A DNA stretch of 64,000 bases, from NCBI GenBank assembly GCA_935421135.1, contig OW285192.1, forward strand, positions 3,701,501 through 3,765,500, read 5' to 3'. This DNA comes from Bugulina stolonifera (Eukaryota > Bryozoa > Gymnolaemata > Cheilostomatida > Bugulidae). The translations under genes and the position numbers were made by a program. Below the pieces are notes generated by a model. That model was not told the DNA's origin. It made no database searches and saw only the letters and a program-made list of their open reading frames with translations. This document shows positions 36,355-47,339 of the stretch, piece by piece; position 1 is the stretch's first letter; each line of letters begins with the position of its first letter.

Positions 36355-37838
36355 CAGACATGTGCCAAGCAGACAAATACTCAAGTCAAGAGTCAAGTAA
36401 GAGTATACATTCCCAATTGATAAAAAATAATTTAGAGTCAACTCATCGGATGAAGCAAGTCAAAAGTAGAGTAAGAGTAAATAAACACCCATTTTGAAAA
36501 GTAAAGTAAGAGTCAAGCAACTAGTGCCCAGGGGCGGATCTGGCACAGTTTGAAGGGTTCTGCCAACAGGCCGGGGGTCCAGGGGGCCGCCTAGGCCCCC
36601 TGGCGGGGTCCGGGGCAGCGCCCCGGCCACCGAAGCTATATGCTGAATTTTGCACTAAATGAAGCAAACTTATGCACACTTACACTTTGAATCAACATGT
36701 TCCTGTTACATAAATATTTGCTGCCCTATGATGCAAATAAAATATTTCTATGTTTGTATATTATTCTAAATTATATTATCATTTTATAATTACATTGCAT
36801 TATAATAGTCTATGACTATGAATATGTATGCCAAGCTTGTATGGAGTGCAGTGCAACTCACTCTCCTTCCTGTACTAAAGCATAATAAACATGAACATGG
36901 GTTACATGACTTTATATTTAGTGTTTGATCAACAAAAATCTTAAAATACTGCATGCTTGATTTATTTGCCTCTTAGCTGACAAGAGTTGTCTTTCCATCT
37001 TTAATGTACATAAGGCAGTTTCCTTCTTGGCTTCTTGCACGTGATTTGGTTTCCTAGCACCATTACATTGTCCTTGACATTTTTAATCTAGCCTAAATAG
37101 CTTCCTGTAGGAAGCTTGTGTCTTATGTTATCTATTACTAATCCACTAATGTGGCTAGTTTACTACTATAACTGTAGCGAATCAAGCTCACATATTAGTA
37201 ATAGCTTTCCTGTGTTGGAAGATGAACTTGAGTAAGCCGTAAATACTTTATTTCATGATCAATTTGCAGCTAATTTTAAGAGAAATAATCAATTTAATTT
37301 TTTCTTTATTGGAAATGAAGGGTCCGCCATGGCAGGGAGGGCGGGACCCCCAAATCCGCCCCTGAGTGCCAAAATACTAGAGTCAGAGTAGAGTCAAAAG
37401 TACAGCGGTATGTCAAAGAGAATACCAATGGGAATTTTGTAGAACACAAATTTCTGATGTGTACAAGTGTGACAACACACAATAGGTAATACTTAGTGTT
37501 AGATCTGATTTTCTGTCAGTTAAAGTAGTTCTGAGGAACAAAAGCTATTTCAAATTTGCACTTTTATAACAACGGTAGGTCTGTTTATCTATAAGCCTCT
37601 CAGCTTCTCTATGGTGGACAAGACTTATTACATAATCACACCAAACCAATAGAGTTATCATTGATAGCTGAGAGATTAGAGTAAAGTAAGAGTCAAGCAT
37701 CATGCTTTGTAGGAGAGTAGAAGTAAAAGTCAATTCCCAGCTTTCACACAATACAAAAGCACAAGTCAATTAAAAGTAATGAAAAGCTGTTGCTCGAGTT
37801 AACTTGAGTCGAGTAAAATGACTGAGTGCCCATGTCTG
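36355..37838. mobile_element. non-autonomous hAT-like element
   Basis: The ends are CAGACATG and CATGTCTG, with similar sub-terminal CTCAAGTCAA sequences, flanked by an exact 8-bp duplication CTTCGTTG (36347-36354 and 37839-37846). No transposase is seen. Internal repeats of AGAGTCAAGTAAGAGT occur. Another element is nested at 36529-37364. Confidence 0.82.
36529..37364. mobile_element. DNA transposon remnant with CAGGGGCGGAT ends, nested
   Basis: It starts CAGGGGCGGATCTGG and ends ATCCGCCCCTG, flanked by AGTGCC on both sides (36523-36528 and 37365-37370), a 6-bp duplication. The left end has a GC-rich block with nested palindromes (GGTCCGGGGCAGCGCCCCGG). No coding frame; superfamily uncertain. 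Confidence 0.7.
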
Positions 37839-38191
37839 CTTCGTTGACCAATCAAATTGTAGCCATCATTTGATATTTTTAGCAACAAATTGTGATTTTT
37901 ATTGTCTAGGAATATTATTTAGCATTTGTTCTACACACCTATTTTTTTATTTTGTGACAAAACTTCAAATAAAATCTTCTGTTTATAATAACATAATGTG
38001 TGGTCTGGCATTCGCTCTTTGCAATGATGTAATCGACTAGTTTTAACAGAGCTGAGTCCCAACTTGACGGCATGTAGCCCAGCTGACAGTATGGTGACTG
38101 GTCCAGCTGCTACTAGGCTTTCTAATGGTGTATACATGCAGTTTATAACCTCAAAATTTCAGTACAGTCCACCTTTAATTGCATGGTTATA

Positions 38192-38273
38192 AGAAGTTGT
38201 CCTCTCCCAACATGTTCCCTATTTGCTTCTCATTGTAGAGAAACGAAGAAAAATAGGAAAGGACAACTTCTTC
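38192..38273. repeat. hairpin element with AGAAGTTGTCCT ends
   Basis: AGAAGTTGTCCTCTCCC is mirrored by AGGAAAGGACAACTTCTTC 60 bp away. Related hairpins lie at 43921-43969 and 58582-58631, so it looks like a small MITE family. Confidence 0.6.
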
Positions 38274-39167
38274 ATTGTGTTAATGGCTCATGAATGAATG
38301 TCCATGGTCTGTAGTTATAACTGTGGCAGTCAGTGAAGGTTGCAGTTGACTCGGACATTTTATTTCCGGTTTGGAATTGCAGAGGGGCCACACATTACTG
38401 CTGTTGGTACCCATCTGCACCAGCAAGTATAGCTACCTGTTTTGCCAATGAGTTTAAGACTTTACTAATTAATATGAAGTTTTATTGATCCAGGACATAA
38501 TTATGCCAGAGACCATTTAGAAATGAACCAAAAGAGTGCTTACTATGCTTTCCAATTTTCAATTTTATAAATTGCATTACATGTGGGTCTGTTTACTGGC
38601 AACAAAATCTAATAGACATCTTGATATAATATCAATTCACCAGAGAGTAAAACTCTACACTTCCTTATTCTTACAATCAAATTTCACCAACAAAAGTAAT
38701 GAACATAAGCAGTTCGTGAAAACCAGTGTAGTGCTAATCGTGATTTTGCAAACATACATATATAAATTGAATACTACATCATGTAATTTGTTGGCAGGTA
38801 AAACATGAAAGCATGTTTATCAATTTAGGCTCAAGAGTTTGGTTGGTGAAAAACAACCATTTGTTATACAATAGGTTGAACCGGAAGATAAGGATTAATT
38901 GTATGCATATACAAGCAGTGTAGACTTGATACTAGGCTATTTATAAATGATAGCTCTTAATACATAAGTGTCTATCAACTCGTTCATAGTAGTGTGTTAT
39001 CTATATTCTAGACATAATCTATACTCTGTCATTTATAAGAAGTACATGTACATGTATGTTTATTTAGGCCATATTACAGTGTAGAATTAAAATTAACTTT
39101 TCCAACATGTATTTACATGTACATGTGCACACTGTCCTTTTATAGAAAATCAACTATCTCTGACAGA

Positions 39168-42100
39168 ATGGGAACTGGAGTGAGTAGGCACAACGCAACG
39201 ACGAAACAGTCGGCAACTGGCAGTGATAAACATACCACTAAAGTGTAAGTACCTGCATATACATGTCATATTACATCTGCTACTAAGGTGTAAGTACCTG
39301 CATACATAGGTCTTATTATACCTGCTGCTAAAGTGCATATTTTAAGCACCTGCATCATGATAATGCTATGTCCTGTGTTGACACAAGACATTTTATTCAA
39401 TGCATTCACTTGTTGTAACTCGAATGGATTGAAGGTGAGATCTATATATATGTTGTATCGGCATCAGCAATACTCTGCTGATTTTATTGATGTCTTTGGC
39501 TACTGTACGTATGTATCATACCAGTTTGTTTCTTGTAAACGATCCTTTTTGATTGCATAATATGTAATAGTACCGATCCGAGACCATTTTGTGTGACTCT
39601 CGCAACGTAGACCTCTTTTGGTTGGAGACTGACCATATTTTACCTATTAGCATTTTGATTTTTATATATACTGAGCACAATTTTGCACTCTACCTTCAGT
39701 TGTCTATAGGCTGTTGCTCAATAAAGTACTCTTACCAATTGAACTATACAGGCTCTTACTGATTACTGCTAACAGTAGAGTATCAGGCACTCTCCCCTCG
39801 CCTTGGTTCTTTCCAGGTACAGTCCCATGACTACTACCAGGACCCAGAATTCCAACCCCCTCCCTACAGTCATAGGTACTGCTTCTGCTAGCCCAGCCTA
39901 GCAACAGGGGTCTTTTGTGACTCAGACCTTGAAGGTCTCCAGGGGGTTGTCACACATTCCTCATCATGTGCTGTTCTGCTCGGTTGGACTTGCCTCTTAG
40001 CTTCTGCTTGACCAGTCAGTTTGACCCTCTCCCCTTGCAACTCTGGTCCGTATATCGTACGGCTGTGCCTCAGCTACCCGGTCGGACACAACAATAATAA
40101 TGTTATAACCCTGCTACTGAAGAATAAGTACCTACATTGTACATGTACATGTACATGTATATTACATATAGGACCTACATACACATTATTTGTGCTATTT
40201 GTACAGTTGAAAAAAGCTACTAGCCGCCCTGATCGGGCAACTACACCAGTGTTCGAAGTGTGGTTATACGGGAGTATACGGTGTGCACCCACCTCAATTT
40301 TAGTGGCTATACGGCCAACTGGCATCTACCCTCACTTTAACAGCTAGTTCTCCCCATACAGTCACTGTGGATCTGATAGTGTAGTGGTCGAGCGCTTGAA
40401 TACCATTCATAGGGACATGGATTCAAATCTCACCAGAGGACAACTTTTTTTTAGTTTAGTAATTCACTATTTTCTTAGCTACTATAAGATTAAGTGGGTA
40501 GCTGTACAATGCTAATCTATAAGATTGCATGCACCATGTATTCAACTGTAGTATGTCTACTGAACATGTATTTAACTACACTGTACTTTGTCTCTGATAA
40601 GTAATCGTCATTACAAGCATCAACCAAAGGTGCCAGCAAAGCTGTATTCAATTTTGGTTTCCAGACTTTATTTCTCCAGCAGCATCTTGCAGCATCAATG
40701 TTTTAGCGCTAACCGTTAACTGAATCATGTAAACACATCCTTCATCCAGGGCGATGATCAATAATTCTCCAGAAATGTTAAACATGATTTTGAACTATCT
40801 AACATACATGTAGAGATCACTCTGTGAAATGGCTGTCAACTAATTGTCTAACATGACACAAAGCATGCAACCTGTATGCGCCTTATTAAAATTTCAATCC
40901 TTCAAGCAACGTTACCTGTAACTGCTGCACATGTTATGTATGTTTTGAATCTAAGTGTGGCATGATGTGGCATCTGGAGAGAGATCAATCAATAATCACA
41001 TGTGTATTGTATTCCATTGCTTACATGTACATGTACACTTAGGCTAAGCTTAATATCAATGTCACTCTTGCTGTTTAGAGGTAAGAACAAGATAGACACA
41101 TCTAAAATAGAGGTAACAGATTTCACAGATGAAGAAGAGGAAGAGGTACCTTACAACCCAAATCTGGGAACTGTAGAGAAGCTGACAGATCAGGAGAAAC
41201 AACTCCTAGAAACTACCTGGATACGTATAGAGAATGATGCAGAGAGAATTGGAGCCATTACATTCATCAAGTACGTAAAAAGCTCAAATAAAAATATAAC
41301 TTGGTTAAATGAATATAAATATGCAAGTCAAATAAATGTTTTCCCTCAATAGTATTCACTGTTGAAGCAAATGAAAATTCATGCATACATGCACATATAT
41401 GCGCTACTACATTTTTAGTATTATCTGTGAAGTAGGCATCCAAGTCATTATACAAAATAAAGTGATCGCACAGTTCAAACTCATGCCTAATTCAAACCAA
41501 TTATGGCGGTCCCTTGGAGTTTGGATTAGGCAAGTTCCACTGTACGTATAAAATATTGTAATATTCAAATACATCTATACAAATCAACTGTACACACAAT
41601 TAGATATAATTTTTAGCTTATTTGAGAAAAATCCAGGAGTTAAAGACAGATTCATTCCATTCAAGTCAATAGACGTACAGAATGAAAGGTATAATAAAGC
41701 ACTGAGGAACCATGGGTTGCGTGTTCTCAAGACGGTAGGTAAAATGATACACAGAATACGTGAAGATGAGAGTAAGATGATTAACATAGTCAGAGCTACC
41801 GGGAGGCGACACTTGGCCTACAGCGCAGACGCGACACTCATAGACGTGAGTATGCATGGCAGTTGAGGATTATGCACTGTAGTAGTGTTTTAGTTTTGTA
41901 TGATATACACTGTAAGTCTACATACATGCCCAAGATGGTATGCACACAGCTGTATGCACCATTTTAATTTATTGCTCTGAACAGTGAGTTTGTGATGTAC
42001 ACTCTTTGGTAAAACAGCAAGTTATACATGTAGTTTCTTGCAGCATTTAACTGATTGTGCACCTAAGATGGTTCAAGCCAGCGACTTTCAACTCAAAGTA

Positions 42101-42871
42101 TCCCCAATTTAAAGTTGTTGTGCTTTTAAAATCAAATTTGAGATAAATAATCTCAGAGATCAAACAAAAGATAGTGGAAGGAAAGATGGTTCACTCAATG
42201 ATAATAACATGTCCCCCTTCCCGAATTCGTCCAGTTAAAGGAACCTGTGATGCACTTTTCGCCATCCTTCTGTTGAGCTCCGGATAGCTGTTAGAATAAC
42301 GCATAGTTGTTTTAACCATATATTGTATGTGGTAGATTTGTGTGAACTGTGGAGCCGTAGTAAAGAAGCATCTCTAATTGACCCAAGTTAACCCAATAAG
42401 GATAACACATTACGGCATAAAGTAGCATAACTCCTTATCTAATCTGGACCCTGTGCTGGGGGGGGGGGGGGGGGGGTGAGAGACAGTGAGAGTTTTTGAC
42501 CAAAGGAAAACGTTTTTCCTTTCACAATCTTTGACCATACAGAATCGTACGACTCTATGGTAGCATGATTTAATCTCATCCAAAGAGGAGATAACTCCAA
42601 ACTGGTGTAACAACTTTAGTATGGCCTGTGAAATTGTTCCCTTCAAGTTTAAGATAAGCATTAATACTGATTGCTGCATTACTAGATGATGTGTCCACAC
42701 TTTGTGAAAGCTATAGAAGGTACCCTGGGAGAGAGTTGGACAGCAGATGTAGAGTCAGCATACAACCACCTGTTTGCCATCCTCTCCCTCCACATGAAAG
42801 AGTCGCTGCTCATTGCTCAGCATGAAGATCATAAATTAAAACTGAAGAAGACAAAGAAACAAGCAAGCTAA
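39168..42871 (+). CDS. globin-X/neuroglobin-like globin, copy 1, predicted N-myristoylated
   Basis: Exons: 39168-39244, 41079-41270, 41617-41845, 42686-42871; 684 nt, 227 residues, phases 2, 2, 0. Exon 1 starts MGTGVSRHN, a G-x-x-x-S N-myristoylation signal, followed by a linker. The globin domain starts at LTDQEKQLLETTWIRI (helix A with its Trp). FIPF supplies the CD1 Phe, the His in LRNHGLRVL is the distal E7 candidate, and the His in GRRHLAY is the proximal F8. GTLGESWT and a helix-H region follow. Introns after FIN (phase 2) and before MMCPHF (phase 0) fall at the classic B12.2 and G7.0 positions. His at both E7 and F8 fits a hexacoordinate haem; membrane attachment suggests a redox or signalling role rather than O2 transport. 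Polyadenylation hexamer at 43753. Confidence 0.9.
39230..39345 (+). repeat. tandem repeat spanning the globin 1 exon 1 donor
   Basis: Units of about 54 bp containing ACTAAAGTGTAAGTACCTGC repeat three times, beginning at the last codons of exon 1. Each carries a splice-donor-like GTAAGT or a variant of it. Confidence 0.8.
39700..40350. other. globin 1 intron 1 sequence, probable repeat remnants
   Basis: A GC-richer patch inside the intron. The segment near 40288-40334 (CTCAATTTTAGTGG...CGGCCA...TACCCTCA) resembles 35664-35701, so it is dispersed repeat material. No exon is seen. Confidence 0.4.
40366..40441 (+). repeat. tRNA-like SINE head
   Basis: TAGTGTAGTGGTCGAGCGC (A box) and GGATTCAAATCTC (B box) are spaced as in a tRNA and followed by a T-run terminator. 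It sits in globin 1 intron 1. The acceptor stem is poor, so a SINE is preferred over a tRNA. Confidence 0.5.
41345..41542. mobile_element. truncated pogo-like element copy
   Basis: Matches the right half of 30378-31250: CATCCAAGTCATTATA, CTAATTCAAACCAA, and the end CAAGTTCCACTG followed by TA. It lacks the nested MITE, so it is an empty-site control. It lies in globin 1 intron 2. Confidence 0.75.
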
Positions 42872-43758
42872 TGGATTTCTGAAATTCGCTGGGGCAGGAA
42901 ATAACTATAAGCTGTAACTATTAATCTATAGCAGGCGTCAACTCAGCCATTTTTTGGAAAATAAGCTGAGGGGTTCAGTGCACTGCTTGCTACATGTTGA
43001 CTCTTCATTATATATATAGTAATATATTCACATGTGCAATTCTAATGTATCTGTGTCTTGTGACTAACTTTTGTAAACAACTACACTGTTGATTAGCTTT
43101 TTAAATTCTCAGCCATAAGCTTAAGGATTTATTTTACATCTATAGCCAATGGAGGTCCAGGTTGCAAAGTTTTGGTTCAAGACAAACACCTCACAGTGTA
43201 GTTCTCATACATGTGCTTGTATTATACATTGTATATAAAGTTCCATATTTTGGTCAGACTGATTCTAACCTGGTTTTTGGCCTGTTTTATCCAGTAAACC
43301 AGTGTGTTACATAGCATAGACTTTGGACCTTGTTCATAATTATGTCACCTGCCACTGCGTGTATTTGTTGAGTATGACATCGTCATGGTAGAGGGATATG
43401 GTACATGTAGTGTGATATATAATACTGTGTGTTCAGTGGTTACGTGACTGGTCATCTATCCACAGTACCCCACTCTAAGAAGTTTCAAAATGGCCAAAGT
43501 GCTTTAGAGAAAGCAATTTTTTATGGTGACAGTAATTGTCAGCATCAGCAGTTATAATTGACTAGCATAATCGTATCTCGTCTGTAGTTAAAGTAAAATC
43601 GGGTTTATCTCGTGCATGTAGTTGCACAAATCAATTTATACATTTTATTTGTCGGATTTTAAAGTGTCAGTCACTTTCTACTATAGTTTGCTGTCTATTG
43701 TTTATTGTGTTGTTATACTCGCATGTTTGTAATGCTGTCGGTAGAAGCACTAAATAAA
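42872..43758 (+). other. globin 1 3' UTR with polyadenylation signal
   Basis: AATAAA at 43753-43758 follows a 45-bp stretch beginning TGTCTATTGTTTATTGTGTT. That stretch is also present at the matching place in copy 2 (58377 onward, AATAAA at 58424), suggesting a conserved 3' end. Confidence 0.5.
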
Positions 43759-43920
43759 CCGGTATATATTTCATAAACATTCATTTTCCTCCAACTTCTG
43801 TTAATGTTCAGAATAAAATTAGGTTTTATGTTAATGATAAAGCAATTTCTATCTACATGTACATGTAGTTATTACTTGATGAGTTTGTCAATGATGAAGT
43901 ATTATTAGTGCACATTCTGA

Positions 43921-43969
43921 AGTTGTCCTCTCCCAGTTTTAAGGCCAATCAAGTTGAGAGAGGACAACT
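43921..43969. repeat. hairpin AGTTGTCCTCTC / GAGAGGACAACT, globin 1 flank
   Basis: Perfect 12-bp inverted ends around a 25-bp loop. The same hairpin is at 58582-58631 in the duplicated block, with one arm decayed. Confidence 0.75.
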
Positions 43970-44517
43970 TTGGTATAGTTATTAGCTTACGTAATATGGT
44001 AATTTTGAGAAGTTGTACAGTTTATTATGTGTATGCTGTGGACTATATAATATTGTTTAGCTACTTATCCATCAACACCACATGGGGCTGTTTAATGGTA
44101 ACGTAAAATAATGCGTGAACTTCCATGTGCAATGGTAGAAGGTTCTACATCACATTCATATTACATAGAACCTTAGGATAAACAAAATACGTAATTCAGA
44201 GTTTAAATAAATTGTTTGAAGGTAGAAGCACACTAGATTGTATCAACAGTATTATTGCCAGACATTTGTTGACAGTATCACTGCAGGCTATGGTATGTGT
44301 AACCTGTAACCCATAACTACATGTAGTCTCTGGGTCTCTGTTTGGTTTAACAAAAAATTATGCACAAGCCTGGATTGGATTGGAAAATCATCAGTGGAAC
44401 GTAGTGTTGCACACGTACATGTCAATGAATATCAAAATATGATATGCACAATGTTATGCAGTCAAAGCTAATTTTAGTGAACAGTTTTATATCAAGCTGG
44501 TTGCTATGGAGACAGTA

Positions 44518-46580
44518 ATCAACGGAGACAATACAAACACAAATAAGTTAATTGCAACTATTTAGCTGGACACTGATGGCCTGGGTCAATATCCTCAAGT
44601 AACAGTCCACCTAATATCCTCTTATACAGAAATTTAATACATTGTGCATATATAATATAATATAATATATTATTCCTTATAATATTAAGCACTTACGTCG
44701 ACGCACTATAATATTATAGCGAGATGAGATAGACAATTGCAATTTACTAAAACTTGAGAAGGCTACTGCGAGATCAATATTTGATGCAATCATCATAATA
44801 TAAAATTGGAGTACACATTTGAATGTCTAACATCTTCATATTCTACTGTAGTACAATGTAGATCGTATATTGTAGGCTACATCCTATTCTAAGCCTATAT
44901 CATACACATTCTGGTGAGTACTTATTATACTGGTGTGCATATAAGCCTATACTGGTGTACATTGTTATTAAACATATAAACCTATTCTAATTCAGGGAGT
45001 CATGTAATTAGGTCTACAATTATGCAAGTAAAAACTTCTGTCGAAAATATTGCATATACAAAATATTTCTAGAACCTCTTAACACTTCGTCATTTAGTAA
45101 ACAATTTGTTGTTTATCGGAAAGGAATGCCCAGTGGTGTATTATAGTGCAACTTTGATGTTGGATTTGGTACTCTACCATGGTTGTCTTATTTTCCAAAA
45201 TGCCCCACGTCACAACAGGTTGAAAATTCTTAACATACATGTTTAGACATTAAATAGCATGTCGGCCAATTGGACACATGAATAATAAAGTCATGGAGCC
45301 TATCTAGGATGATTTTAATTCTATTTACATTGAGCTAGTGGTTCACTTGCAGTGTGAGACCTCTGTCAGTTAGACAGAGGGGAGATAACTTTAATTTACA
45401 TGTTAGGGGGTTTGGCCATTTTTTGTATATTATAATGTTTATTATGCAAGGAATTTGCCTTTCTAGCAGTAAAGAGACTGGCTTTAGATCCATGAAAATA
45501 TCAGTCCCTGACTGGGGGTTTGCACCGTACCTCTACAATACCTTAATCGCCTAGCACAGTGAACAGAACTTACTACCACAACACCAGCTGACTAGTATTT
45601 TCATGAATGCGAAAAAGTCTTTTACTTCTCAAAAGACAAATTTCTTGCATAAAATCATCACTAATAATTTACCGTAGAATGACGTTGTACGACTATACAC
45701 AAGTACATATGTGTATAGGTTGCTTTTGTACCATACACCACAATTATGCATGTCTAAATGTGCACAAGTTATATAAATGTTTATACTAGTGCAGTTGTGA
45801 AACTTCACTAATTAGCTGTAGGCCTAATTATAAATAAATAAATAAATAAATAAATCATTTGACTCATTTTGTGAATGAAATAGAATGTAACTCTGATTAA
45901 TTGGTTATAAAATAGTAGGCTGATGAATCAAATAGAAACCCAAACCCACAGAGTACAAATATTACGAACATTATTTGACCAATCACACTTCTGACCTACT
46001 ACTTTCTTATGCTTGTATTACCATTGGATGGATTTCAAGTTTTGATACAACCCTAATAATATAATAACCACAATTCATAAGGTCCATGTTGCAATAGTTT
46101 GGTGTAGTAACATAGTGGACTTTCAAGAAGGTAGAGTTGGTTAGGCCTATCTACTAGGGATGAAACTAAGTAACTATTGTATTAAAATGTGCGTTTTAGG
46201 TAGTGGTCTTTACTATATTATTTTAACCTTGTAGTAAGTTCAAGTTATTTCTTTTAATGCTCACTTCTACAAATAATAACATTTCATCCAAAGCCTCCTC
46301 ATCACAATAATAGGTAATAATAGCTAATAATTAGCCCTTGCAGTGTTATATCTGTCTACAGGCGTCATAGTATGCATTGCTAACAGATATTAATGTTGTT
46401 AAGCAGGTCCCAGAGGGGTTCGTGTGAGTTATTACAAGTATACATATTGAGAGCATTATATTCCTGTTAACAAGGAGACATCCATGTGTGAGTCAGCCTT
46501 AATTATGGAGTTGTCTTCTCTGGTGCACTGGAAGACCTGCATTGACATACTAATATTGTAGCCTTAGCCTTAAATTTAAT
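44518..46580. repeat. dispersed duplication, copy 2 (partner 27374-29090)
   Basis: Collinear with copy 1 but interrupted by a MITE copy at about 45404-45660. It lies between the two globin genes. No protein recognised. Confidence 0.8.
45404..45660. mobile_element. MITE, GGGTTTGG-end family, copy 2
   Basis: TAGGGGGTTTGGCCATTTTT and ATGCAAGGAATTTGCC match the left arm at 34057; GACAAATTTCTTGCATAAA near 45640 is the right arm. The middle is different and the right end is decayed. Confidence 0.6.
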
Positions 46581-47339
46581 ACCCATATACAAGATATACA
46601 TGTACATGTAGATATATATGTAGATGTACATGGTAGATATACACGTATATGTAGATATACATAGTATATAGCAGTGAGACTTGTTGGTCACTTGCATAAA
46701 CAACAAAGTTGGAGGTTCTCTCAGTGATAGAGCAGTGCTAGGTTGGCCCTAGGGCTATATCGCTAGTTCAGTGCGATGCATATCTTCGGGTCTTGTACTA
46801 CTCACTGTCGAACTCTACAGTAATATACTAATTCACCAGAGAGTACAGTTTACTGTATTCTTACTTGTCAATTCCATCAGTTGAGGCAGTGGACATAAGT
46901 AGCATGTAAAACCAACTGAGTGCTAGCCTAACCATATATCTCATATACAGTAAGTTGAGTACTACAATGCAATTTGTTGCCAGGTAAAACATGAAAGCAG
47001 TTTATCAATCTAGGTTCAAGCAGTTTGCATGTAGATGATGTAAAATAATTATTTGGCTATTGAACACGATGGACTTGAAGACATATATTATTTTCTATAT
47101 TATACAATGTGCATAATATTACATTATTGTTATTATATAATATGGGCTATTATTATAGCTTCCATGCAAGTGCACATGTAGCCTATATTGTTTTTCAAGC
47201 AGCGGCAACATTTCGAGTAATACAATAAGAGGGAACCTGTATTATAATTATAGTCAGTGTACACTCAAATCTAGCTGCTACAACAGCTATATACAAGTAC
47301 GCACTGTCCTTCAACAGGAAACCAACTATTTCTATCAGA

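Noticed and set aside
42458..42478. Long run of G (also near 33630) as a functional G-quadruplex
   Set aside because: A homopolymer of this length is prone to sequencing error and has no conserved context in the partner copy.
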